Virus record (IMG/VR): IMGVR_UViG_3300030107_003522
Coordinates: 422-27,622 of that record
Reading direction: 5' to 3' (one strand)
Source: a virus
Length of the DNA: 27,201 nucleotides
Below the pieces are notes generated by a model. It was not told the DNA's origin. It made no database searches and saw only the letters and a program-made list of their open reading frames with translations. Of this stretch, positions 8,733 to 16,080 are shown piece by piece. Numbering within the stretch: position 1 is the stretch's first letter; each line of letters opens with the position of its first letter. The position numbers and the translations under genes are program-made.

Positions 8733-10322
8733 GTGCTATATAAATTCAATACACTTGCCAGATTTCTTATTGTTGGGCTTTTAATCTTTCCTACACCAGT
8801 ATACGCAGATACTACGACAGAAACAGAAACATTTGATGGGGAGAATGGTGCATTAGTTACTGACTTAACAGTACCTAGTGGTAGCCTTGCTGTTGATAGT
8901 GATGATGTATCTACTAGAAATGACCAGAACTGTTGTGGTGTAGGTGGACAATATTTCTTTAGCTTGAAAGATAACTATGCAGGTGGACAACAAGCTACCT
9001 CTTATACCTTTACACTACCTGATGACCACGACATAATTGAGATAGGTTTCAGAATGGCAGGTGTTAATTATGCTTATACTGTTCAGTACAACTATTCAGA
9101 TGATACAAATGAAACTGCTAACTTTAACTCACAAAACAATTCATCTTATGAGGATATAACTAAAGCCGTAACAGATAAATATATTATTAGCTTTGTTGTT
9201 ACTGTATCTGATTGGGTAGGTATTGATACAATATATTGGAAGTATGATGCTACTCCACCTACTACAACCACTACTACTACAACCACCCTTAGTCCTTTAG
9301 ATGTAGAAAGAAATAATAACTATGTAGAAACAGGTGTCTTAGAAACAAATGAAGAAAGAGTAGTCAGAGAATATAATGATGCTCAGGATTGGGAGAGAGA
9401 TAATAACCAAGCTGAAACTGGTTACTGGGAATTAGATTCTGAACGCAGGGAAAGAGAAGCAGCAGAAGCCGAAGCTGCTCGTATAGAATCAGAGAGAATA
9501 GAAGCTGAAAAAGAAGCAGAGAGATTACGACTAGAGGAAGAAGCTAGACTTAAAGCTGAAGAAGAAGCTAGGTTGGAAGCTGAACGCATACAGAAAGAAA
9601 AAGAAGATGCTATCAAGGCAGAGTTAGAAGCTGCATTAGAGTTAGAGGTTGAACTAGAGGAAGAAGAACTAGAGGAACTTGTTGAGGTTATCCAAGAGAT
9701 TGAAGAAAGTATTGAGGAACTAGAGGAGTTAGCAGAACAAGTTGAGGAAGAAGTTATAGAAATAAAAGAGGTTGATGCTGAAGAAATTAAAGAACAGTTA
9801 ACTCCTACTACTACCACGACAACTACTACTACCACGACAACACTACCACCACCTACTGAAGAAATAGCTGAACTTACAGAGGAAGAAAAGGAAGCTGTCC
9901 AGGAAGTAGTTGATAAGGTAGAGGAATTAGAAACACTAACAGAAGAAGAACAAGAAGTAGTAGCTGAAGTATTGGGTGTAGAAACAGAGGAGCTAGAGAT
10001 TGTTGCTGAACTTATAGAGGAAGAACCTGCTGTTGCACAAGCAGTTGAGGAGTTTGTAGAGAGAGCAGCAGAAGATGATAGTGATGACTATACCTTAGCA
10101 GATGCAGTAGTAGAGGTGCAGACAGAAGAATTCTTATCAGACCCAATCGGTGCTATTATTGATATAGAGATAGAACCAATAGAACTTAGAGAAATTATAG
10201 AGATAGGTAATGATATGACAACAGACCAGAAAGAGAAGGCACAAGAGGTAGTAGTGCCTGTCATCATAGTATCTCAAATCATAGCAACAAGCTCTATAAT
10301 TCCTGTTAGAAGGATAAGATGA
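8733..10322 (+). CDS. Secreted or surface coiled-coil protein with poly-Thr linkers
   Basis: The 529-residue protein starts with GTG behind an AGGTGAG site. Residues 1-25 are a Sec signal peptide (Lys, Arg, then RFLIVGLLIF, cleavage after VYA). Residues about 30-168 form a beta-sandwich-like domain with CC at NCCGVGG and aromatic strands, similar in style to carbohydrate-binding modules. A nine-Thr linker follows. A long Glu/Ala/Arg-rich coiled coil comes next, then a second linker of about 12 Thr and a very acidic helical region. The C-terminus has one hydrophobic segment (VVVPVIIVSQIIATSSIIP) and ends in VRRIR, suggesting membrane anchoring. Its stop overlaps the next membrane-protein gene by ATGA. 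A cell-surface role in the infected host is likely; superinfection exclusion is one untested option. Confidence 0.6.
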   Translation: MLYKFNTLARFLIVGLLIFPTPVYADTTTETETFDGENGALVTDLTVPSGSLAVDSDDVSTRNDQNCCGVGGQYFFSLKDNYAGGQQATSYTFTLPDDHDIIEIGFRMAGVNYAYTVQYNYSDDTNETANFNSQNNSSYEDITKAVTDKYIISFVVTVSDWVGIDTIYWKYDATPPTTTTTTTTTLSPLDVERNNNYVETGVLETNEERVVREYNDAQDWERDNNQAETGYWELDSERREREAAEAEAARIESERIEAEKEAERLRLEEEARLKAEEEARLEAERIQKEKEDAIKAELEAALELEVELEEEELEELVEVIQEIEESIEELEELAEQVEEEVIEIKEVDAEEIKEQLTPTTTTTTTTTTTTLPPPTEEIAELTEEEKEAVQEVVDKVEELETLTEEEQEVVAEVLGVETEELEIVAELIEEEPAVAQAVEEFVERAAEDDSDDYTLADAVVEVQTEEFLSDPIGAIIDIEIEPIELREIIEIGNDMTTDQKEKAQEVVVPVIIVSQIIATSSIIPVRRIR

Positions 10323-10582
10323 TAAAGAAGTTTATAAATCTAATATTTAATATATTGGCTCTCCCTTATCACATAGTAGTTAATATACCAAGAGCAGTTA
10401 AAGCATTTGCTAGGTGGTTTATAGAAGCAATAAAAGAAACAATCGCACAAACATTCACACTTTTAGGCTTCTTCATCGCTTGGCTTACCTTAACTGGTAC
10501 TGCTAAAGATATAGTGGGGATAGCTATATTAGGTTCAATAACCCTATGGCTTATCACATTAGGTTTAAGAAAAGACAAGTAG
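10319..10582 (+). CDS. Two-helix membrane protein, holin-like
   Basis: The 87-residue protein has an amphipathic basic N-terminal half (IPRAVKAFARWFIEAIKE), then two membrane segments (TFTLLGFFIAWLTLTG and VGIAILGSITLWLITLGL) and a basic end RKDK. Size and topology fit a holin or a membrane partner of the preceding surface protein, to which it is coupled by ATGA. A second holin candidate lies at 12527, so this one may have another role. Confidence 0.5.
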   Translation: MIKKFINLIFNILALPYHIVVNIPRAVKAFARWFIEAIKETIAQTFTLLGFFIAWLTLTGTAKDIVGIAILGSITLWLITLGLRKDK

Positions 10583-10586
10583 CTAA

Positions 10587-10838
10587 TTGAAGGTATGGAT
10601 AGACCAACACATCTGCACAGGAGATGGTATCTGCGAGGAGATAGCTCCAGATGTTTTCGTTGGATTAGATGATGGTTTATATTATGTTAAAGATGGCGAC
10701 CACATTTACGCAGATTCAGAGGGCAACAAAGAAGGTGCTAAAGGTATTGCCACAATCCCTGAAGGATTATTACAAGATGTTATTGAATCAGCAGAAGAAT
10801 GTCCTGGAGAATGTATAATGATAGAACCAGGAGAGTAA
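10587..10838 (+). CDS. Ferredoxin, CxxDxxC type
   Basis: The 83-residue acidic protein is a small iron-sulphur electron carrier. It has C10-T-G-D-G-I-C16 near the N-terminus and C72-P-G-E-C76 near the C-terminus. C10, C16 and C72 followed by Pro are the three expected ligands. D13 replaces the usual second Cys, as in ferredoxins that hold a [3Fe-4S] cluster or use Asp as fourth ligand. The type is common in actinobacteria next to cytochrome P450 genes. No P450 or reductase is in the window, so it must use host partners. The start is a TTG with no clear ribosome-binding site, five bases after the previous stop. It is an auxiliary metabolic gene candidate. Confidence 0.85.
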   Translation: MKVWIDQHICTGDGICEEIAPDVFVGLDDGLYYVKDGDHIYADSEGNKEGAKGIATIPEGLLQDVIESAEECPGECIMIEPGE

Positions 10839-11180
10839 ATGAAATACTATTATGGAGTTGAGGTACTTAGAGTAGTAGATGGAGATACAGTAGATGTCAG
10901 AATGGATTTGGGTTTTAATGTGTGGCATAAATGTCGTGTACGACTTGTGGGCATCAACGCTCCTGAGTCTAGAACCAGAGATAAGAAGGAGAAAGAACGA
11001 GGGTTGGCTGCGAAAGAGTGGCTTATTGATAGACTAGCTGATGAATCAGTTGAGTTACATTCACAAGGAACAGGTAAATATGGCAGAGTACTCGGAGAAC
11101 TTTATATAGATGAAACAAATATTAACCAAGAGATGATAGAAGTCGGACACGCAGTAGCTTATGATGGGGGTAAGAGATAA
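10839..11180 (+). CDS. Staphylococcal-type (thermonuclease-like) nuclease
   Basis: The 113-residue protein matches the SNase fold that cuts DNA or RNA with Ca2+. Visible motifs are VVDGDTVDV (D16 matching catalytic-site Asp21), RVRLVGINAPE (R35 and E43 matching Arg35 and Glu43 of the reference enzyme) and GKYGRVLG (R83 matching Arg87). The Ca ligand Asp40 is Asn here and the next Thr is Ala, so metal use may be altered. There is no signal peptide, so it acts in the cytoplasm or virion. It is slightly short against the usual domain of about 140-150 residues. The stop overlaps the next start (TAATG). Host DNA breakdown is a likely but unproven role. Confidence 0.85.
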   Translation: MKYYYGVEVLRVVDGDTVDVRMDLGFNVWHKCRVRLVGINAPESRTRDKKEKERGLAAKEWLIDRLADESVELHSQGTGKYGRVLGELYIDETNINQEMIEVGHAVAYDGGKR

Positions 11181-11686
11181 TGCTACAAAAGATAAGAGAG
11201 AATATTGCATTTATAGCTGTTGCTGTTGGTCTTATGGGTTCAGTTGGTGCAGGTATCCAACAAACAACACACATAGTAGATTCAATTCTATCCGTAGATG
11301 AGAGAATGTATTATCTTGAAGAACAGTTCCATCAGCTACAAGAATCAACTATGGTTTCAAATGACATAGCAATCTTATATGAAAAGATTTCTCAACTTGA
11401 ATCAGCTAACTATGAAAATGAATATTTATCCGAGAGAGTTTTATTATTAGAAGAAAACTATGGCGACTTACAACAAAAGATGTATGACTTAGAATACTTA
11501 TCAGAACGAGTTACATACTTAGAAGCTAACCAGTATGCAGAAACAGAAAATGATAGTGGTATAGATGAATGGGAGTTTACTATGCTTCGTGATAGAGTTC
11601 TAATCTTGGAAACTGAATTTGATTCAATGGAATGGTGGAGAGTTACTGAATTAGAAAATAGAATCACTTGGTTGGAGAGTAACTAA
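11180..11686 (+). CDS. Membrane-anchored coiled-coil protein
   Basis: The 168-residue protein has one N-terminal membrane segment (FIAVAVGLMGSVGAGI) followed by about 130 residues of heptad-rich coiled coil. Repeated blocks such as YLSERVLLLEENY, YLSERVTYLEAN, LRDRVLILETEF and VTELENRITWLESN indicate internal duplication of a unit of roughly 25-35 residues. It resembles spanin-like or envelope-spanning phage proteins, but no lipobox is present. It is coupled by TAATG to the Cys-rich microgene that follows. Confidence 0.6.
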   Translation: MLQKIRENIAFIAVAVGLMGSVGAGIQQTTHIVDSILSVDERMYYLEEQFHQLQESTMVSNDIAILYEKISQLESANYENEYLSERVLLLEENYGDLQQKMYDLEYLSERVTYLEANQYAETENDSGIDEWEFTMLRDRVLILETEFDSMEWWRVTELENRITWLESN

Positions 11687-11766
11687 TGGAAAAATGCTCT
11701 TGCGAAATTTTATGTTGTGGTTGTTCCTTACATTGTAAAAGTAAAATGGATAAGTATTTATCGTGA
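11686..11766 (+). CDS. 26-residue cysteine-rich microprotein
   Basis: It starts in the previous stop (TAATG). The product is MEKCSCEILCCGCSLHCKSK followed by MDKYLS, with six Cys and one His in 14 residues (CxC...CCxC..HC), a strong metal-binding pattern of metallothionein or zinc-knuckle type. The stop TGA overlaps a possible GTG start (GTGA). It is too short for normal gene finders. Confidence 0.5.
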   Translation: MEKCSCEILCCGCSLHCKSKMDKYLS

Positions 11767-11801
11767 ATAAAACATTTACCTTAGTATTGGTAGGTTTATA
11801 A
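11763..11801 (+). CDS. Possible 12-residue hydrophobic peptide
   Basis: The GTG overlaps the previous stop (GTGA) and the TAA overlaps the next ATG (TAATG). The product is MNKTFTLVLVGL. There is no separate ribosome-binding site, so it may only bridge translation between the two flanking Cys-containing microgenes. Confidence 0.25.
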   Translation: MNKTFTLVLVGL

Positions 11802-11908
11802 TGTCAGAAGTTATCCTAACTGCTTACTGCGAGAGATGTCTGACACCTTATTGGCAAGACTACGATAAAAGTTTTTTGTGTCCGACTTGTATTGGAGAGG
11901 AAGAATAA
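11801..11908 (+). CDS. 35-residue zinc-ribbon microprotein
   Basis: The product contains YCERC, a 16-residue spacer with aromatic residues, then LCPTC, and ends in IGEEE. The two CxxC knuckles are a classic zinc-ribbon half-and-half arrangement. The GEEE end is encoded by GGAGAGGAAGAA, which doubles as the ribosome-binding site of the next gene, and the stop overlaps its ATG (TAATG). A nucleic-acid or protein adaptor role is possible. Confidence 0.6.
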   Translation: MSEVILTAYCERCLTPYWQDYDKSFLCPTCIGEEE

Positions 11909-11988
11909 TGGAGATACTATCAATAGCTTTATTTATTATGGTAGGATTAATATTCGGTAAATTAATAAAGTATATAATTGAGGAGTAA
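11908..11988 (+). CDS. 26-residue single-pass membrane peptide
   Basis: The peptide MEILSIALFIMVGLIFGKLI continues with KYIIEE: one membrane segment then a charged end. It begins and ends in TAATG overlaps, and its last codons (GAGGAG) form the ribosome-binding site for the DUF5675 gene. It may be a small lysis-cassette membrane peptide, since a DUF5675 protein and a holin follow. Confidence 0.5.
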   Translation: MEILSIALFIMVGLIFGKLIKYIIEE

Positions 11989-12527
11989 TGAATTTAGAAG
12001 TATTAAGAATAAGTAGTCAAGAAGATAGTACATCAGGAATATTGTTTGATGTATCCAATGGTAAGAGAAAGTTCCTTTGCTATACATTAGAAGATGAGCA
12101 TAGAGATACTAAAGTGATGCACGAAACAAGGATACCAGCAGGTACATATAAGTTAGAACTTCGTACTGAAGGTGGGTTTCATAGCAGATATAAGAAGAAG
12201 TACAGCTTCCACGAAGGTATGATTTGGGTTAAAGATGTACCAGGATTTGAATATATCTTATGGCACGTGGGGAATCTGGATTCTGACACATCTGGTTGTC
12301 TAATTTTAGGAAATTCACAAGAGAGTAACCTTGTGAAAAGAGATGGGTTTATAGGTTCATCTGTTAATGCTTATAAAATGGTATATCCTTATGTGGTTTC
12401 AGCTATAAAAACTGGGGGAGCATCAGTAACATATGTAGATTTTGATGGCGAAATAAAAAAACCTAGTAAAATTGATACGAGTAAGAGAATTGACAGAGGT
12501 TGGGGTTCTTACTCAAAGTTTAAGTAA
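11988..12527 (+). CDS. DUF5675 family protein, lysis-module associated
   Basis: The 179-residue protein carries the family pattern: TLED (residues about 34-37), RIPAGTYKL (about 48-56), WHVGNLDSDTSGCLILG (about 92-108) with conserved His, Asn, Asp and Cys. DUF5675 proteins occur in many phages next to holins and are suspected to act on the cell wall, perhaps as an L,D-transpeptidase-like or lysis factor. The family has no proven reaction that I know of. It is coupled on both sides by TAATG, upstream to a membrane peptide and downstream to an r1t-like holin, which supports a lysis function. The C-terminal 40 residues are basic and may bind the wall or nucleic acid. Confidence 0.7.
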   Translation: MNLEVLRISSQEDSTSGILFDVSNGKRKFLCYTLEDEHRDTKVMHETRIPAGTYKLELRTEGGFHSRYKKKYSFHEGMIWVKDVPGFEYILWHVGNLDSDTSGCLILGNSQESNLVKRDGFIGSSVNAYKMVYPYVVSAIKTGGASVTYVDFDGEIKKPSKIDTSKRIDRGWGSYSKFK

Positions 12528-12808
12528 TGTTTGAAAAGTATAAAAGAAGCAGAAATTCTGATGGTACATTTAAGAACGATATTAAATGGACACCTTGGAA
12601 TGATGCGTGGGAGTATAAAATGAGTGAAGAACTCAAGGATATGTTAGAGCGTGTCATATGGACTTTCTTGGAGGCATTTATTGCTTCCTTGACTATCGCA
12701 CCATTAGTTGGTGTTGATGCAGAAGTAGTTCAACTGGCACTACTTTCTGGAGGAGCAGCCGCTCTTGCAGTAGTAAAAGCATACGCTAAAAAACAAATAT
12801 CTAAGTAG
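12527..12808 (+). CDS. Holin, r1t-like
   Basis: The 93-residue protein has a charged N-terminal tail of about 35 residues. Then RVIWTFLEAFIASLTIA forms a first membrane segment and VQLALLSGGAAALAVVKAYA a second, with a basic end KKQISK. The order (Arg, aromatic, Thr-Phe-xx-Ala) and the Ala/Gly-rich second helix match the r1t holin family of Gram-positive phages. Holins open the membrane for the endolysin at the end of infection. It directly follows the DUF5675 gene. A 51-base gap with a small hairpin (AACAG CTATA CTGTT) separates it from the phosphoesterase gene. Confidence 0.7.
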   Translation: MFEKYKRSRNSDGTFKNDIKWTPWNDAWEYKMSEELKDMLERVIWTFLEAFIASLTIAPLVGVDAEVVQLALLSGGAAALAVVKAYAKKQISK

Positions 12809-12859
12809 TAAATCTGTCATATAAAACAGCTATACTGTTATTAAACAGAAAGGCTGCAA

Positions 12860-14026
12860 ATGACAGAAGAAACAAAAGACTTAGGGAATAACTATTACAA
12901 GTCAGGTTGGCAACCATCAATAGAGTTTGATGAACAATCTGGTACAGGTGAGATAACGTATGTTGGTACTGACCCTGACTACAAGAATAAATACGACTCA
13001 ATCCTAGAAGATTGGGGATTTGACCCCAAATATTATAAGATAGAAGGTACAGTTCGTGCTAGTTCTTGGAACGCACAGTTAAAAGGTGGTGAAGCAACCA
13101 CCTTTTTTGCATTTAAGGGTGTAGTTAAAAGAAAGAACCCTGCATTAGATGAGTACTTTGATGAGCTATGCAAGATATATCTTAAGAAACCTAAGCTAAA
13201 GAACAAAAAATATGGTGGTGATACTGCCTTTATATGGACAATGGCTGACTGGCAGTTAGGTAAAGCTGATTATGGGGTGGAAAATACCCTTAAACGCTAC
13301 GAGGAAGCCCTTATAGAGGGGGTTAACCAGATTAAGGCACTGCGTAAGGGAGGAACAGCCATAGATGAGGTGTTTTTACTAGGATTAGGTGATTTAACAG
13401 AGAATTGCGACCAATCTTTCTATTCATCTATGCCATTTAACATAGAATTGACCCTATCACAGCAATATAAACTAGCAAGGCAGTTAATTATGCAGACAGT
13501 TGATACATTTCTACCACTTGCAGACAAGATAACTGTGTGTGGTATAGGTGGTAATCACGGAGAGATGACTAGAAGTGGCAAAGGACAGGTATTATCTGAT
13601 AGATTAGACAACTCTGATATGATGCACTTTGAAATAGTCAAAGAGATAATGGCACAGAACCCTAGATATAAGAAAGTTAATGTCATACTTCCTACTGACT
13701 ATCATCACTTACTTGATATTAAGGGTAAAGCTGTAGCTATAACCCACGGACATATGACCACAGGTGGTGCAGGTCCAGAAGGTAAGATAATGAAGTGGTG
13801 GCAAGGACAGATGTTTGGTTGGTTGCCTAGTGGTGCTGCTGAAATTCTTTTGACAGGGCATTATCATCACCCAAGATTACTGCAACAAGGTAAAAGAACC
13901 TGGATTCAATGTCCTAGTATTGATGCGAGTAAAGATTTTACTGCAAGAACAGGTATGTGGAATGAACCTGGTGTACTTACTTTAACTGTTGATAAGAATG
14001 GTTGGGATAACTTAAAAATCCTTTGA
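12860..14026 (+). CDS. Calcineurin-like metallophosphoesterase, SbcD/Mre11-like
   Basis: The 388-residue protein has all five metallophosphoesterase blocks: ADWQLG (D130, with Gln where His is common), GLGDLTEN (D178), GGNHGE (N232, H233), THGH (H296, H298) and TGHYHHP (H334, H336). These bind two metal ions and cut phosphodiester bonds. The spacing and GNHGE resemble the DNA-repair exonucleases SbcD and Mre11. The first 115 residues are a separate acidic domain found in related phage proteins, of unknown role. It starts behind AGAAAGG and ends convergently, overlapping the leftward gene at 14012-14026 by 15 bases, so no terminator sits between the two blocks. It may process DNA ends together with the Rad52-like protein. 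Confidence 0.85.
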   Translation: MTEETKDLGNNYYKSGWQPSIEFDEQSGTGEITYVGTDPDYKNKYDSILEDWGFDPKYYKIEGTVRASSWNAQLKGGEATTFFAFKGVVKRKNPALDEYFDELCKIYLKKPKLKNKKYGGDTAFIWTMADWQLGKADYGVENTLKRYEEALIEGVNQIKALRKGGTAIDEVFLLGLGDLTENCDQSFYSSMPFNIELTLSQQYKLARQLIMQTVDTFLPLADKITVCGIGGNHGEMTRSGKGQVLSDRLDNSDMMHFEIVKEIMAQNPRYKKVNVILPTDYHHLLDIKGKAVAITHGHMTTGGAGPEGKIMKWWQGQMFGWLPSGAAEILLTGHYHHPRLLQQGKRTWIQCPSIDASKDFTARTGMWNEPGVLTLTVDKNGWDNLKIL

Positions 14027-14269
14027 GTTGTACTCTTTCATATTGTACATATCAGGTGTGTCCTCATCATAACTTAGATTAGGTAAATCAAGTCTTGAAA
14101 ACTTAGGAAACCTTAATGGTCTTAGTTTCCATATAACACTATCTACATCAACTGTATTTAAGTCATAACGATTAAGCCATTTTGTTGCACTAAGTTTTAC
14201 TTTCCAACTGCTACAATTATTAATTAAATCTGTTACTTCGGCTATTTGTTTATCTGTTGCCTGTGTCAT
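14012..14269 (-). CDS. Hypothetical protein, end of recombination operon
   Basis: The 85-residue protein has a helical N-terminal half (TDKQIAEVTDLINNCSSWKVKL, with SATKWLNRY) and a polar, Asp/Tyr-rich tail. The start overlaps the previous gene by ATGA. It is the last gene of the leftward operon and overlaps the rightward phosphoesterase gene tail to tail. No family recognised. Confidence 0.6.
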   Translation of the reverse strand: MTQATDKQIAEVTDLINNCSSWKVKLSATKWLNRYDLNTVDVDSVIWKLRPLRFPKFSRLDLPNLSYDEDTPDMYNMKEYNSKDF

Positions 14270-14445
14270 TCTTCCTCTTGTTGTACAGCATTTTGTGTAA
14301 CGAACAAAGGTTTTGGTGGAATGATTGCTTTGATTTCATTCCTACCTTGTTCATCTACAAACATAATCGTTTTGAAAGCTCCTCTTTTCTCAAGCTCTGC
14401 TAATAAAACACCTAGGGTTGCATCACTTACTGATATATCACTCAT
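14266..14445 (-). CDS. Hypothetical 59-residue protein
   Basis: It starts at 14445 behind a strong AAAGGAGG site. It contains a helix (LGVLLAELEKRGAFKT), a beta strand (IMFVDEQGRNEIKAII), then PPKPLFV and the end QQEEE. The final Glu codons (GAGGAAGAA) serve as the ribosome-binding site for the next gene, whose ATG overlaps the stop. Function unknown. Confidence 0.6.
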   Translation of the reverse strand: MSDISVSDATLGVLLAELEKRGAFKTIMFVDEQGRNEIKAIIPPKPLFVTQNAVQQEEE

Positions 14446-14456
14446 CTATCCTCCTT

Positions 14457-14855
14457 TTATTTAACTCTTTGTCCAAAACTTTCATAAAGATACCCTACTT
14501 CTTTATGTATCACTTCTTTATTTTCAAACTCTGTTGTTTCTGGCATCTGTCTTACCTCCCACATAAAATTATAACCTGATTTAGTTAAGTCTGTTACATT
14601 CCAAGCAATAATAGACAACCTATGCTCTGTAATGTATATAAAGTCCTTACCTTTACTCTCTGCTTCCTTTATATTCGCATCATATTTCATTTTTTCTATT
14701 ATCCAAGGGTCATAATGAGTATCTCTTGACTTAATCTCTATTATGTATAAGTCATTTTCGCAATCGTGGTGTGCAAATTGATTAGTAGTTGGTAATAGAG
14801 TATCCATTTGAGGATATTCATAATTTAATAAAGATATTATTTCTTCCTGCTTCAT
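14457..14855 (-). CDS. PD-(D/E)XK-like nuclease, small
   Basis: I place the start at the ATG at 14855, which overlaps the stop of the zinc-ribbon frame (ATGA), giving 132 residues. Longer in-frame starts exist (ATG 14879, TTG 14888). An early acidic helix is followed by DCENDLYIIEIKSRDTHYD, an Asp then E-x-K motif on a beta strand. Next come a basic helix (WIIEKMKYDANIKEAESKGK) and the strand DFIYITEHRLSIIAWN. This order fits the restriction-endonuclease-like fold used by Holliday-junction resolvases and RecB-type nucleases. It is next to the Rad52-like gene, so a role in recombination or end processing is plausible. Assigned by motif only. Confidence 0.5.
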   Translation of the reverse strand: MKQEEIISLLNYEYPQMDTLLPTTNQFAHHDCENDLYIIEIKSRDTHYDPWIIEKMKYDANIKEAESKGKDFIYITEHRLSIIAWNVTDLTKSGYNFMWEVRQMPETTEFENKEVIHKEVGYLYESFGQRVK

Positions 14856-14998
14856 TCTTCGTCCATTTTTATTATACATTGAGGGCAATAACCCTTATAG
14901 CCCTCAACTCTATTCCAATAAATATTGAAGCAATCAATACAGGATACAAGAAAGTGGTTGTTACTCTGTAGCCTTTTGTAACTTCTCAATCCATTCAC
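14852..14998 (-). CDS. 48-residue zinc-ribbon protein, overlapping both neighbours
   Basis: This frame starts with GTG at 14998 inside the end of the Rad52-like gene, with AAAGGGA about six bases upstream, and ends in an ATGA overlap with the nuclease gene. The product has SCIDCFNIYW, then GYCPQC after 17 residues: two CxxC knuckles of a zinc ribbon. It fills what would otherwise be a gap of about 100 bases between tightly packed genes. A DNA-binding partner for the nuclease or annealing protein is possible. Confidence 0.5.
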   Translation of the reverse strand: MNGLRSYKRLQSNNHFLVSCIDCFNIYWNRVEGYKGYCPQCIIKMDEE

Positions 14999-15998
14999 TT
15001 GCGTTCCCTTTCGTTGCTTCCCCTGAATTTAGATAGCTTTTTGCTTCTGCTCCAAGCTCATCTTGTCCTGAATCAATAGCTTTGGTTATAAGGCTTTCAA
15101 TAAAACCTATTTGTCCTTCGCTAATTGGGTCATCCATCCATTTTCCTTCTGGTATATCTGCCACTTCGTTCTCCTTTTCTTCTACAATTTTTACATCAAA
15201 TGTTTCTAATACTTCATTTATACTATCAGAATTACCTGCTCTAATCTCAAAGTCTTTCTTAAATTTCTTAACATAATTGTCAGCAAATTCTAAGAACATC
15301 TCTACTGTATATTTCTCCCACTCTCCTACATTATCAGTAAGGGTTTTGTCTTTTAACTTAGTTCTACTATGAGAGTTTTTCCAACAGGCTTCAGCAAACT
15401 TCTTATCTTTGTCGCACATTTCAAAGACAAGTTTCTTTAGTTCAACCTCTGAAATTTCAGAATGGGATTTCCCATTCTCCTGTGTTACCTGTTTTTTTTT
15501 AGGAGAGGCATCAAGACTCTCGTTGGTTTCTTTGGAAGAAGCATCAAGATTCTTGTTGGTTTCTCCTTGTGGTTTAGTTGGTTTAGGAGGCTTTGGATTA
15601 TCTCCTGCATAGTGTTCCTCCTCCGTAGTACCTCCAGTCCATAGTTCTAAACCTATACCAAATCGCATACAACATCTTTTAATACCATCACTAACAGCTA
15701 GTTTTAATACTTCGCTTTCAGTAATGTTTCTTGATATTGCGTGTGTATCTACATCACCAATTTCTTCTACAACGCCAAGTCCTTCTATCTCTAATCTGCA
15801 TATTGCACCTACAACTGCGTTGTCTTTATCTCTTATTGTTTCTTTAATAAAAAAATTATATTTACCACCTACAACATCTACTAATCGTTGTGTGTATATG
15901 TGGTGTGGTACATAATCTCCAAACTTTCCTTTAGGTGCAGGTTTTACTACACTCTTTGGGAAGTCTTTAATTAACTTCTTATGTGTTTCTTTATCCAT
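14961..15998 (-). CDS. Rad52/Rad22-like single-strand annealing protein
   Basis: The 345-residue protein has an N-terminal domain (residues about 1-125) with the Rad52-like pattern: YVPHHIYTQRLVDVVG, a two-strand hairpin (KYNFFIKETIRD and AVVGAICRLEIEG), then SEVLKLAVSDGIKRCCMRFGIGLELW. In this family the last helix and GIGLELW segment end the ring-forming core that anneals complementary single strands. The middle (about 130-180) is a Pro/Lys/Ser linker containing two similar LDASxKxTNE repeats. The C-terminal part is charged and helical, ending near ISEGQIGFIESLITKAIDSG. The start has a clear AAAGAAAGGAA site. It is probably the recombination core of the phage and substitutes for missing replication genes by using host machinery. 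Confidence 0.75.
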   Translation of the reverse strand: MDKETHKKLIKDFPKSVVKPAPKGKFGDYVPHHIYTQRLVDVVGGKYNFFIKETIRDKDNAVVGAICRLEIEGLGVVEEIGDVDTHAISRNITESEVLKLAVSDGIKRCCMRFGIGLELWTGGTTEEEHYAGDNPKPPKPTKPQGETNKNLDASSKETNESLDASPKKKQVTQENGKSHSEISEVELKKLVFEMCDKDKKFAEACWKNSHSRTKLKDKTLTDNVGEWEKYTVEMFLEFADNYVKKFKKDFEIRAGNSDSINEVLETFDVKIVEEKENEVADIPEGKWMDDPISEGQIGFIESLITKAIDSGQDELGAEAKSYLNSGEATKGNASEWIEKLQKATE

Positions 15999-16080
15999 TT
16001 TTATTCCTTTCTTTAATATTATATATTCCCCCTATGACATTTTTTTTGGTATAATAAATATAGTTCAAATATTTATTCAT
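15991..16080 (-). CDS. Possible 29-residue leader ORF of the annealing-protein gene
   Basis: An ATG at 16080 follows AGAAAGGAACAAATAAT. The product is MNKYLNYIYYTKKNVIGGIY plus nine residues. The stop overlaps the Rad52-like start region (ATGGATAA), so it could couple or regulate translation of that gene. It is AT-rich and Tyr/Asn-rich, so chance is not excluded. Confidence 0.35.
   Translation of the reverse strand: MNKYLNYIYYTKKNVIGGIYNIKERNKNG

Noticed and set aside
9422-9835. Leftward 137-codon frame rich in Ser and Val
   Set aside because: It is the mirror of the Glu-rich coiled coil and Thr linker of the surface protein; low complexity and no ribosome-binding site.
12809-12859. Promoter before the phosphoesterase gene (TATACT at about 12830)
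   Set aside because: No acceptable -35 at 16-18 bases; CTGTCA is only 11 bases away. The hexamer is common by chance in AT-rich DNA.
15409-15915. Several rightward frames over the annealing-protein gene
   Set aside because: All are antisense shadows of a gene with a strong domain match.
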